A stretch of 64,000 nucleotides of DNA, taken from contig NZ_JANKZG010000005.1 of the NCBI RefSeq assembly GCF_027568475.1, positions 124,001 through 188,000 of the forward strand, given 5' to 3'. Position 1 is the first letter of the stretch. Every line of letters starts with the position of its first letter. This document shows, piece by piece, positions 56,303 through 64,000 of this stretch. A program made the position numbers and the translations under genes. The notes beneath the pieces were generated by a model, which was given only the letters and a program-made list of their open reading frames with translations, made no database searches and was not told the origin of the DNA. Source of the DNA: Acinetobacter sp. HY1485 (GTDB taxonomy: Bacteria; Pseudomonadota; Gammaproteobacteria; Pseudomonadales; Moraxellaceae).

Positions 56303-58834
56303 TTAAAGCTGTGAGCCAATAAAGAAATGTAACCGGATTGGATGCCCCTCGTCAGAAATACCTGATGCTACATCTAAACGAATAGGACCAATAGGAGATT
56401 GCCAACGCACACCTAAACCAACACTATATGCTGTGGGTGTTTTAAAATTTTCATCGTAGGCGTTACCCACATCGGTAAAAATTGCACCACGCCAACCTGG
56501 ATGAAATTGATAATTATATTCTAACGATCCAACGGCAAGGGCTTGACCGCCAATTTTATAACCGTTTTCACGCGGCCCAAGTGCTTTATAGTCAAACCCA
56601 CGAATACTCTGATCGCCACCGGCAAAGAAACGTAAGTTATACGGCACATTATTAAAATCATCAGTAAAAATATAACCAAATTGTGCACTACCTACAAATT
56701 GATGATTATAGTTTTCACCAATTGAGTAAATAAAACCATAGTTAATATTGGCAATCGCCATATTGGCATCAGATAGTGCAGATTTAGAGCCAAGTTGTAA
56801 TTTATATTCTTGTTTAAAACCTTTTACAGGGTTAACAGGGTCATTACCGTCTTTACGTGAAAGTTGATATCCAACTAAAAGGGAGGTTTGTTGCGGATTA
56901 GAGCCTGGGCGTAAAAAAGCATCGGGTACATTAACGTTACTTACATCACCTGTTTGGTCAATTTTATCTAGGCGATAACGTACCCCATAGGTATGTTGCC
57001 AATTACCTAATGGGTTACGAATAATATGATCTGCACCTAAAATTGCAGATTGTGTGGTGAGGTTTGTCCCCGGTCCAACACCATCTGTTTTTTCACGTTC
57101 ATAACCTGAAATTAAATTAAAATAATTGGTCAATGGGTTTTTATATGGAATACTATAATGCGCATCAATCGCTTGGCGAATTTGTGAGACTTCCATATTG
57201 GCATCAAATGAATGCCCTAAGCTATTCACAATGGCACGGCGATATTGTGTACGCAAACGTACGCCTGTATCAGTACCGTAACCAATACCCACTTCAGAGC
57301 TATTTAGCTTGTCTGCATTGAGCGTTACAATTACAGGAATCTTTTTCTCTGCACGTGCTTGCGCTTTTAAACGTGCATGTTCGTTGTCTTGATCATCTGT
57401 TGTATCTGCATCTATACGTTTGTCTTGCGATCCTGCAAATTGATCTTCATCCACCACATTTTGGGTTACTTCTTCACTTGATTGTGCTGTTTTTTTCTTA
57501 TCACCCACATTGGTTAATGCTTCTGCTTCAGTTAGTTTTTGCTGATCGACCAAAGTTTGAATATCAGGTGGTAATTCTAATTTTGCAGAAATTGGGTTTG
57601 GTTTAACTGTATCTACTAAGCTCCAATTAAAATAACGACTATTGGTTAAATTATTTGCCAATGTATTCACACGCCAAAATGTATAGTCATCACCATCTTT
57701 CCACGGCACCATACTTTCTAATACCTTTTGACGTAAAGGTAATGGCTTACTGGCATCACTCATTTTAAATTGTACGGCTGCCAATTTATAACGCTCGCCT
57801 GTTTCGTAGCGTAAATTAATATTTGCCTCATCTTCGGGCAACTGTACTTTTACATCATGCAAACGCCAATACGCATCAAAATATCCATTATCACTTGCGG
57901 CATCACTAATACGTGTTTTTGTTTTTTCATATAAGCCATGGTTTAAGATTGCACCCACATCTAATTCAGGTACTAAACGAATCACCTGAAATTGTGGAGA
58001 GCGTGCGCCTGCACCAAAAAACTCAATATTTTGTTCATTGACCTTCACAGGCGTATTGGCAGTAACTTGTATATGTAAACGTTTAGCATCTAATTTTTTA
58101 AATTTAAACGTTGCATCGTAATAACCCACTGCCTGCGCTGCTTGCGTTGTTAACGTTTTAATTTGAGGCAAAGAAGCACTGTAATCTTGAAACTCTTCTT
58201 GAGTGAATGTTGCAAGGGCATTTTTTATATTAGTCTGAAGTTCAGCAGGTGCGCCCTCAACTTGTGTTGTAATTTTGGGCATTACAATTGCTGTTAAATC
58301 TTTTTTAGGTTTAAAACGATATACTAAACGCTTAAAAAAGCCTTTTGGTTCTTCCTGATCAGATGTTAAATCAAACGTAGAATCTTTAAAAATGGCATTA
58401 TTATTTTGGCTATTATCTTGCTGTGCTTGGTTTAAATCCGATGCATGCGCTTGCTGAATAGAATTCACCAATTGATCAACATTAATATCAGGCTCTGGTT
58501 GCTCTACGGCTTCAATGGTTTTTTCAGGTAACTGTGCATCTATAGGTTGTTGGCGTTTTTGCTGTGCTTGTTGCTTAGCTTGTTCTGCTTCTTGATTAAT
58601 TTCATTTGCCAATGCCTGATCAATCACAGGCGTGGTACTTTCTTCTAATTCTTTTAAATCTATGGGTTGAAATGCCGTAATCTTGGTATTTTGTTGCTGT
58701 TCATTTAGCATCTGCAAACTATCAGGTTCAACCTGAGCCATTGCATAAGGCGTAAATAAACTCACGACCATACCCGTATAGATGACATGAGATTGTACAA
58801 ACGTTGATTTTTTAAAATGTTTTTTCAGCAACAT
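56303..58834 (-). CDS. tamA: Translocation and assembly module outer-membrane protein TamA (Omp85)
   Basis: Omp85-superfamily barrel (843 residues from ATG 58834; 577 in E. coli). A signal peptide ends near MAQ. A Gln/Glu-rich linker of about 145 residues follows, then POTRA domains from about 183. The barrel starts near 500 (KIPVIVTLNADKLNSSEVGI) and carries the Omp85 motif FFAGGDQSIRGF. It ends GIRLHFFIGSQL-like (PIRLHFFIGSQL). A low-complexity acidic insert lies at about 411-495. An upstream in-frame TTG (58843) is rejected in favour of the ATG. It heads the tamA-tamB operon. Confidence 0.92.
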   Translation of the reverse strand: MLLKKHFKKSTFVQSHVIYTGMVVSLFTPYAMAQVEPDSLQMLNEQQQNTKITAFQPIDLKELEESTTPVIDQALANEINQEAEQAKQQAQQKRQQPIDAQLPEKTIEAVEQPEPDINVDQLVNSIQQAHASDLNQAQQDNSQNNNAIFKDSTFDLTSDQEEPKGFFKRLVYRFKPKKDLTAIVMPKITTQVEGAPAELQTNIKNALATFTQEEFQDYSASLPQIKTLTTQAAQAVGYYDATFKFKKLDAKRLHIQVTANTPVKVNEQNIEFFGAGARSPQFQVIRLVPELDVGAILNHGLYEKTKTRISDAASDNGYFDAYWRLHDVKVQLPEDEANINLRYETGERYKLAAVQFKMSDASKPLPLRQKVLESMVPWKDGDDYTFWRVNTLANNLTNSRYFNWSLVDTVKPNPISAKLELPPDIQTLVDQQKLTEAEALTNVGDKKKTAQSSEEVTQNVVDEDQFAGSQDKRIDADTTDDQDNEHARLKAQARAEKKIPVIVTLNADKLNSSEVGIGYGTDTGVRLRTQYRRAIVNSLGHSFDANMEVSQIRQAIDAHYSIPYKNPLTNYFNLISGYEREKTDGVGPGTNLTTQSAILGADHIIRNPLGNWQHTYGVRYRLDKIDQTGDVSNVNVPDAFLRPGSNPQQTSLLVGYQLSRKDGNDPVNPVKGFKQEYKLQLGSKSALSDANMAIANINYGFIYSIGENYNHQFVGSAQFGYIFTDDFNNVPYNLRFFAGGDQSIRGFDYKALGPRENGYKIGGQALAVGSLEYNYQFHPGWRGAIFTDVGNAYDENFKTPTAYSVGLGVRWQSPIGPIRLDVASGISDEGHPIRLHFFIGSQL

Positions 58835-58985
58835 AGAACACAATAACCAGTTTTTTTATTTTGAAAATAACGTCATAATCAAGATAACGTTATGATGAAG
58901 ATACGCCCGCGCCTATCATACATCATTTTAATAATGAGATACTTGATCTCGTACAATTATGCAGTATTTTTGAGCGGACAATACG

Positions 58986-60299
58986 ATGGAAAAAAAACAA
59001 AATTTACTTTTCTCACGTCGCTTTCTGCCCATGTTCTTAACGCAATTTTTTGGTGCGTTAAACGATAATGTCTATAAACAATCTTTACTGTTAGTCATTA
59101 CCTATGGGCTGATTCAGCAAAGCACCAATGTCAGTATGCTCAACAACGTTGCGGCACTGCTTTTTATTTTGCCTTATTTTATTTTATCTGCAACAGCAGG
59201 ACAAATTGCAGATAAATTTGAACGCGCAAAGCTCGTTCAGGGCATTAAGATTCTTGAAATCATCATTATGCTTATTGGTAGTGCAGGTTTTTTACTTGGA
59301 CAAATTAGCCTTTTATTATTTGCTTTATTTTTGATGGGCGTTCATTCAACATTTTTTGGTCCTATCAAATATGCCATTTTACCCGAAATTCTTAAACCTG
59401 ATGAGCTCATGTCAGGCAATGCACTATTTCAAACAGGTACATCGCTTGCCATTTTAATTGGTATGATTTTAGGTGGGACTATTCTTTCTATTTCAGGTCA
59501 TAATCTTTCTTGGATTTGTGCCACTGTTTTAATCATTGCGGTTTTAGGCTTTATCTCTAGCCGTTTTATTCTCAAACAAAACGTCAGTGAACCTAACTTA
59601 AAAATTGATTGGAACTTTTTTCGTACCAGTTGGCAGACTATTCAATATACCAAAAATATTCCGATTATTTTTCTCATTTTAATGGGGAACTCTTGGTATT
59701 GGTTTTACGGAGCATCTTACCTGACCCAAATTCCAGAACTTACCCATCATTACTTACACGCTGCAGAAAACGTAGTGAGTCTTTTACTGACGCTGTTTTC
59801 AGTTGGGATTGGTGTGGGTTCTATGCTATGTAAAAAAATTGGTGGCTCAGACGTTAATATAAAAATGGTACCTATTGGTGCATTTGGTTTAACTATATTT
59901 GCTTTTTATTTATCTTGGGCAATGGCATGTGTGCCTTTACACGAAGCCACATTACAACTTAGTGATATGTTTAATCATGGTGCCGTTTATTACCATGTTA
60001 TGTTTGCTATTTTATTGTTAGGTATGAGTGGTGGTTTTTATATCGTACCGCTTTATGCACTGATGCAAGCTTATTCGCCACGCTCGCACCGTGCTCGAAT
60101 AGTCGCAGCTAATAACATTTTTAATGCTATTTTCATGGTGGCATCAGCCATATTTTCTATTTTAATCTTGAGTGTTTTGCACTTAGATATGAAGTTTTTA
60201 TTTTGCATGACCGCCATTTTTAGTGCTATTTTTTGTTATGTACTGTTACGCAAAATCAACCCATTACTTCAACAAACACCAAATGCTTTAGAGGACTAA
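58986..60299 (+). CDS. MFS transporter, LplT-like
   Basis: Twelve-helix MFS protein (437 residues) similar to lysophospholipid flippase LplT and the transporter half of LplT-Aas fusions. Marks: FLTQFFGALNDNVYKQSLLL at the start, ATAGQIADKFERAKLVQGIK, and GVHSTFFGPIKYAILPEIL, which is highly characteristic. No acyltransferase or Aas domain follows in this ORF. A probable role is moving lysophospholipid or a related lipid inward, fitting the neighbouring tam and envelope genes. coq7 is five bases downstream. Confidence 0.85.
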   Translation: MEKKQNLLFSRRFLPMFLTQFFGALNDNVYKQSLLLVITYGLIQQSTNVSMLNNVAALLFILPYFILSATAGQIADKFERAKLVQGIKILEIIIMLIGSAGFLLGQISLLLFALFLMGVHSTFFGPIKYAILPEILKPDELMSGNALFQTGTSLAILIGMILGGTILSISGHNLSWICATVLIIAVLGFISSRFILKQNVSEPNLKIDWNFFRTSWQTIQYTKNIPIIFLILMGNSWYWFYGASYLTQIPELTHHYLHAAENVVSLLLTLFSVGIGVGSMLCKKIGGSDVNIKMVPIGAFGLTIFAFYLSWAMACVPLHEATLQLSDMFNHGAVYYHVMFAILLLGMSGGFYIVPLYALMQAYSPRSHRARIVAANNIFNAIFMVASAIFSILILSVLHLDMKFLFCMTAIFSAIFCYVLLRKINPLLQQTPNALED

Positions 60300-60303
60300 T
60301 TTT

Positions 60304-60939
60304 ATGCGTCATTATTCAAGCATTGATCGTCTTATTCAATCTTTTGACCAAGGTTTAAGAAGTCTTGTTCCGGGTGCAACAAGTGCTCATCGTCAAAATC
60401 CTGCACAAGACAGCCAATCTGATCTATCCGTTAAAGAAGCACGCCACGTTGCAGGACTAATGCGTGTGAACCACAGTGGTGAAGTTTGTGCGCAAGCGTT
60501 ATATCACGGGCAAGCATCAACAGCAAAACTCCCGAATGTGCGCAAAGAAATGGAACAAGCAGCGGTAGAAGAACAAGACCATTTAGCATGGTGCGAAGAC
60601 CGTTTAAAAGAACTTGACAGTATTCCAAGTTTACTCAATCCAATGTGGTATGGATTATCTTATGTGATGGGTGCAGCAGCAGGCATTGCAGGCGACAAAT
60701 ACAGTTTAGGCTTTGTGGCAGAAACTGAGCGCCAAGTCAGTGCTCATTTAGAAGACCATTTACGTCAATTACCTCAAAAAGATGAGCGATCACGTAAAAT
60801 TTTAGAGCAAATGAATGAAGATGAATTACACCACCGTGACACTGCTATTGGTGCAGGTGGTGTAGATTTGCCTTTGCCTGTTCGTTTAACCATGACAGGT
60901 ATTTCTAAACTGATGACAAAGACAAGTTATTACATTTAA
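60304..60939 (+). CDS. coq7: 2-polyprenyl-3-methyl-6-methoxy-1,4-benzoquinone monooxygenase
   Basis: Di-iron hydroxylase of ubiquinone synthesis (211 residues), the Coq7/CLK-1 type found in Acinetobacter and Pseudomonas in place of UbiF. Iron ligands are visible as MRVNHSGEVCAQALY, EQDHLAWCE and ETERQVSAHLEDHL, with a final MNEDELHHRDTA (ExxH). It is peripheral to the membrane. Its stop overlaps the convergent sodC stop by four bases. Confidence 0.95.
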   Translation: MRHYSSIDRLIQSFDQGLRSLVPGATSAHRQNPAQDSQSDLSVKEARHVAGLMRVNHSGEVCAQALYHGQASTAKLPNVRKEMEQAAVEEQDHLAWCEDRLKELDSIPSLLNPMWYGLSYVMGAAAGIAGDKYSLGFVAETERQVSAHLEDHLRQLPQKDERSRKILEQMNEDELHHRDTAIGAGGVDLPLPVRLTMTGISKLMTKTSYYI

Positions 60940-61499
60940 TAAATCAAACCACATGCCACACGTTCACCGCCACCACCAACAGGAAGTGGCTCATCAGCGT
61001 AGTTATCGCCACCTGCATGGATGACAATAGCACGCTGATGAATATCAGCTAATTTTAAACGCGGTGCAATTAATGTTTCTGACGAACGACCCTTCGCATC
61101 AATGGTTAAAACAGGTAAATCACCTAAATGTCCTGTGGTTGGTGAACCGTGATGTGCCACTTGCGTTGGATTAAAATGTCCACCTGCGGCTAATGCAGGC
61201 ACAAGTTGCCCATCTTTCACTGCCGATGAGCACGAATATTTCTCATGAATATGCCATCCATGTACACCTGGCAATAAACCATACAAATGTGTTTTGATAC
61301 GCAACCCTTCAGGGCTGTCTGATAATCGTAATGTCCCTACACGAACGCCAATCCCATGTGCACTGACAAAGTTTTGACGATCTACAGCATACACGTTTAC
61401 TGTTTCAGTTTTAGCTTGTTTTGCGGTATATGATGCACACCCTGTGAGTGCTGATGCACCTAAAGTTGTACAAGCTAAAAGTGTTAATATTTTTTTCAT
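60936..61499 (-). CDS. sodC: Cu/Zn superoxide dismutase, lipoprotein form
   Basis: Periplasmic SodC (187 residues) with a lipobox LTGC (Cys20), so it is probably membrane-anchored. Metal ligands and loops: GVHGWHIHEKYSCSS, GGHFNPTQVAHHG, GHLGDLPVL, AIVIHAGGDNYADEPL and GGGGERVACGLI, all family-invariant. The two cysteines fit the conserved disulphide. It removes extracytoplasmic superoxide. It lies downstream of the DUF389 gene, same strand, with a 38-base gap. Confidence 0.96.
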   Translation of the reverse strand: MKKILTLLACTTLGASALTGCASYTAKQAKTETVNVYAVDRQNFVSAHGIGVRVGTLRLSDSPEGLRIKTHLYGLLPGVHGWHIHEKYSCSSAVKDGQLVPALAAGGHFNPTQVAHHGSPTTGHLGDLPVLTIDAKGRSSETLIAPRLKLADIHQRAIVIHAGGDNYADEPLPVGGGGERVACGLIY

Positions 61500-61537
61500 A
61501 TTTTATTTTCCTAAACACGCTTAATTATTGTGCCTGA

Positions 61538-62683
61538 TTAACTCACTTTGTCAAACTTTAATCCTTTCACTTCTTCAGGCTGAATTTGATTACCAAAATC
61601 ACCATTTTGAATAATACTTACAGGAATAAAGCGGACTTGTATACGTGTTTTATGATGCGCTACGTCTTCTGGCATGCTCGCTTCTAACGCCTGAATATCA
61701 TTATTATTAGGTTTATGATTGCCCATCACCACCACCCGAATCAGTGTAAAATCAGGGCGTGAATTATACTGAATCGTACTAATCACATTATCACGCTGTT
61801 CAAATACTTTACGAATATTGCTTTCTACTTGATAGTTATACACTTGTTGATGCACAGAAGTTGAAAAATTAAACGATAAATACACACCTAAAACTGTCAG
61901 AAAAACCAAACTCACCATATTACGTTTTACAAATGTTGCAAATCCATTTGAAAGTTCATGCCCTGTACCACGGCGAAACCCCGATAACCATAATACAAGC
62001 GATGCACTCACTTGAATTGCCACCATATTGGTGAACGCAAGTATCAATGCCGAAAATGCTTGTTGCCATTGTAGATGTGCAAATAGAATTGCACTGGCAA
62101 CCACAGGGGGAATAATGGCATTGGCAACTGCCGTTTCCACCACAGGAATAGATAACCGTGGGGATACACATGCAAATGCACCTGCCGCACCTGCTGCAAG
62201 TGCAATCATTAAGTCCATTAAATTAGGTTGTGTACGCGCTAAAATTTCACGGCTCATCGGTAAATTGTAGTGAAATAACCCAAGTACCACACCAATAGCA
62301 AACATGAGCAATAACCCAAGCATCAGCGTTTTAAGCGAGGTACGAAACATAATCCAACGATTATCAATTAACGCCAATGAAATGCCTGCCACAGGACCAA
62401 GCATCATGGTAATTAACATTGCGCCAATAATAACTGCAGAAGAGTTAGACAATAAGCCATACGCTGCAATCACTGCTGCTAGCCCTGTCATAATGTAATA
62501 AGTAGGTGTGGGCAATGCCCCTGCTTGAATATTTAAACGTACCTGTTTATGGTCTATTTTTTTTGCATTTTCACGTAATGCTTGTTGGTAGCGTAATTTT
62601 TCTTTTAGCTTTTCATACTTATGATAATCGGGATCTTTGGTATCTACTAAGATTGTGGCAGATTTGGTGTTTTTCTTACGCAT
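61538..62683 (-). CDS. DUF389 membrane protein
   Basis: Integral membrane protein (381 residues) of the DUF389/TIGR00341 family: LPTPTYYIMTGLAAVIAAYGLLSNSSAVIIGAMLI with the conserved GAMLI and ISPLMGPI-type segments, seen as MMLGPVAGISLALI. About six helices lie within residues 55-270, then a soluble C-terminal domain. The N-terminus is charged and soluble. Function unknown; some relatives are putative transporters. It overlaps the upstream DUF2799 gene by eight bases. Confidence 0.88.
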   Translation of the reverse strand: MRKKNTKSATILVDTKDPDYHKYEKLKEKLRYQQALRENAKKIDHKQVRLNIQAGALPTPTYYIMTGLAAVIAAYGLLSNSSAVIIGAMLITMMLGPVAGISLALIDNRWIMFRTSLKTLMLGLLLMFAIGVVLGLFHYNLPMSREILARTQPNLMDLMIALAAGAAGAFACVSPRLSIPVVETAVANAIIPPVVASAILFAHLQWQQAFSALILAFTNMVAIQVSASLVLWLSGFRRGTGHELSNGFATFVKRNMVSLVFLTVLGVYLSFNFSTSVHQQVYNYQVESNIRKVFEQRDNVISTIQYNSRPDFTLIRVVVMGNHKPNNNDIQALEASMPEDVAHHKTRIQVRFIPVSIIQNGDFGNQIQPEEVKGLKFDKVS

Positions 62684-63206
62684 AACCGTGTTCAGCTTTA
62701 AAACGTGCTAACGCAGATTTAGTATTTTCATATTTTCGTTTCACACGTTCTGCATCGCCCTCAATATCACTGAGTTGTTTTTGATAACGCATCTTATCTT
62801 GTTCGGGTGTCTTACTGTTTCCAATCAGTTGCATATAATTTGCATATTGCGTTTGGGCATTATGATAGTCTTGCTTTGCCACATAATACTGATGGGCAAT
62901 ATCAAAACTTTCTTTAAGCGATAACGCATTATCACAGTGAGTATATGCACCTTGTCCCTGTAACGCATGCTTAAAAATTTGCTGTGGTTGGCAATACGTC
63001 GTTAGCCCCTGCTTAAACCCTAAAAGATAAGGTTGCTCAATTGAGTTTTGGCACATTTTACTGTACTTTAATACTTGCGAAGCCTTGCCTTGAATGGCAT
63101 CTTGATAGCCCAGATCTTGCCAATTTTGTGTTGCACATTGCTGTGGCGACATGGTGGTACAACCACTAGTTAAAATTGTGCTCAAAAAAATGATTTGCTT
63201 TAACAT
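62676..63206 (-). CDS. DUF2799 lipoprotein
   Basis: A 176-residue exported protein with lipobox SGC near residue 16 (ILTSGCTTMSPQQC). The DUF2799 repeat pattern CATQNWQDLGYQDAIQGKAS and YLLGFKQGLTTYC is clear. A C-terminal coiled coil (ERVKRKYENTKSALARFKAE) follows. Resembles E. coli YfiL. Function unknown. Overlaps folK by seven bases and the DUF389 gene by eight, so it is in a tight operon. Confidence 0.8.
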   Translation of the reverse strand: MLKQIIFLSTILTSGCTTMSPQQCATQNWQDLGYQDAIQGKASQVLKYSKMCQNSIEQPYLLGFKQGLTTYCQPQQIFKHALQGQGAYTHCDNALSLKESFDIAHQYYVAKQDYHNAQTQYANYMQLIGNSKTPEQDKMRYQKQLSDIEGDAERVKRKYENTKSALARFKAEHGYA

Positions 63207-63634
63207 AATTCTATCGTTTTATAGCCATGATTTTGTTGTACTTGAAAGATGGATAATGCAACTAACTGACTCATGGGTACTTTGACATCAAGTGCAAATG
63301 GCATTTTCTTTTTATTCATATACCATTTTTCATCTTCTTGCCATGCAATCAAATCAATATCCAAAGAAATTTGATGAGACGGGCGCACACGTCCTGCCTG
63401 CTGTTCAAGCTGCTTTAAATACTGTTCCACTTGCTGTAACGATTTTGATGTATTGAGTAAGCATGCCATATTTAAATAATCTGTCCCCACACCATCACGG
63501 CATGGAATTTCAAATACTTGCGACACATCTAAGTGACCCAAGCATTCAAGTTGCTCCACTGCCCATGTTAAATGAGTATAAGCATTAAAATTACTCGCTA
63601 GTGCGAGTGCAAAAGTCGTCACGTTGGCGCTCAA
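63200..63634 (-). CDS. Divergent FolK (HPPK)-like protein
   Basis: Similar to 6-hydroxymethyl-7,8-dihydropterin pyrophosphokinase (144 residues; E. coli 159). Marks: LALASNFNAYTHLTWAVEQL (the GSN start is ASN), SQVFEIP, YLNMACLL, and SLDIDLIAW with the two metal aspartates. The segment before it (RPSHQISLDIDL) lacks the second catalytic Arg expected in WGPRTLDLDI. GTG 63622 (VTTFALALASN) is an alternative start closer to the family's MTT opening. It overlaps folB by 44 bases (or 32 with the GTG). Activity is doubtful. Confidence 0.7.
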   Translation of the reverse strand: MSANVTTFALALASNFNAYTHLTWAVEQLECLGHLDVSQVFEIPCRDGVGTDYLNMACLLNTSKSLQQVEQYLKQLEQQAGRVRPSHQISLDIDLIAWQEDEKWYMNKKKMPFALDVKVPMSQLVALSIFQVQQNHGYKTIELC

Positions 63635-63971
63635 AACACACCCCTACCGATTGAGCCTGCGGAATAATGGCAGGTTTTCTTATCGTAATCTTAATTTTTT
63701 CAATTGCCGTAAATGTGGTAAATAATGTTTCCATTACCAATTTTGCTGCATGTTCAATCAGCTTTGGTTTTGCTTGCTGAATAGTTTGACTACTCAGCTC
63801 ACAAATTTGTGCATAGTTTAAAGTATCTTCAAGTTCATCAGATTGTGATGCTTTTTCCAAACTACAATACACTTCCAAATCTAACATTAAAGGCTGTAAA
63901 ATTTCTCGCTCCCAAGAAAAACACCCAACTACCGTATTTACTTGCAAACCCTCAATCAAAATTACATCCAT
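63591..63971 (-). CDS. folB: Dihydroneopterin aldolase
   Basis: Folate-pathway aldolase (126 residues) cleaving dihydroneopterin to 6-hydroxymethyldihydropterin and glycolaldehyde. Marks: MDVILIEGLQVNTVVGCFSWERE (family GYxGVxxxER), DLEVYCSLEKASQSDELEDTLNYAQICE, and the active-site Lys in ITIRKPAIIPQAQSVGVCFER. It precedes and overlaps the FolK-like gene. The start is near the window edge, and 29 bases lie beyond it. Confidence 0.93.
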   Translation of the reverse strand: MDVILIEGLQVNTVVGCFSWEREILQPLMLDLEVYCSLEKASQSDELEDTLNYAQICELSSQTIQQAKPKLIEHAAKLVMETLFTTFTAIEKIKITIRKPAIIPQAQSVGVCFERQRDDFCTRTSE

Positions 63972-64000
63972 ACGGTATCACTCTGCGTCTGAAGCATTTT

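Noticed and set aside
63978-64000. Possible C-terminal end (NASDAE, stop) of a further leftward gene at the right edge
   Set aside because: Only seven codons are visible, so it cannot be distinguished from chance.

Overview
The window is AT-rich, densely packed chromosomal DNA from a gammaproteobacterium, most probably Acinetobacter or a close Moraxellaceae relative. This rests on gene content and order: rpsU followed by a YqeY gene without dnaG-rpoD, tamA-tamB, rpoH next to a DUF423 gene, purF-cvpA-pyrD, and several small lipoproteins and hypothetical proteins of a type I associate with that genus. It also rests on the low-GC codon use. No rRNA, tRNA, intact insertion sequence, CRISPR array or prophage was seen. 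Gene calls come from reading translated sequence; no database search was possible.

Layout. 1-9.8 kb: a truncated nucleobase permease, a lipocalin, UvrB, a class I aminotransferase, a metabolite/H+ MFS transporter, a zinc alcohol dehydrogenase, an RluA-type pseudouridine synthase and a GNAT enzyme. 9.8-17.3 kb: ClpA-ClpS, a membrane-anchored coiled-coil protein, ArgC, a YgjP-type hydrolase overlapping RpiA, and IlvA. 17.3-28.8 kb: an envelope block with outer-membrane phospholipase A, a PreP-like M16 peptidase, and a divergent porin-like protein plus secreted acid phosphatase sharing a striking PhoB-type operator array. An O-methyltransferase, a double-domain Usp, a hexapeptide acyltransferase, a YigZ protein and a TauE exporter follow. 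28.9-34.5 kb: an orphan phage-tailspike-like beta-helix protein, a membrane protein, TsaD, S21, YqeY and a 2-hydroxyacid dehydrogenase.

34.5-42.5 kb: a leftward run with a probable DNA polymerase III psi subunit carrying 15 perfect 9-bp repeats, an M48-fold protein that has lost its zinc site, PurF, CvpA, PyrD, SixA, GpsA and a nitroreductase. 42.6-51.7 kb: a lipoprotein, RhlB, an 8-bp microsatellite of 19 units, two cold-shock proteins, a TusA-like protein, RpoH, DUF423, the relic of an apparently OmpA-family gene, AcnB, and a kptA pseudogene broken by two frameshifts. 51.8-64 kb: TamB and TamA, an LplT-like MFS protein, Coq7, a SodC lipoprotein, DUF389 and DUF2799 proteins, a divergent FolK and FolB.

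Most of the window is core metabolism and housekeeping. The points most worth a second look are the six-fold 11-bp TGAMA array at 22661-22720, the coding 9-bp VNTR in the putative holD, the M48 pseudoprotease, the orphan tailspike-like gene, the microsatellite upstream of rhlB, and the HPPK homologue lacking a catalytic arginine. I found no clear new multi-gene defence or mobile system.
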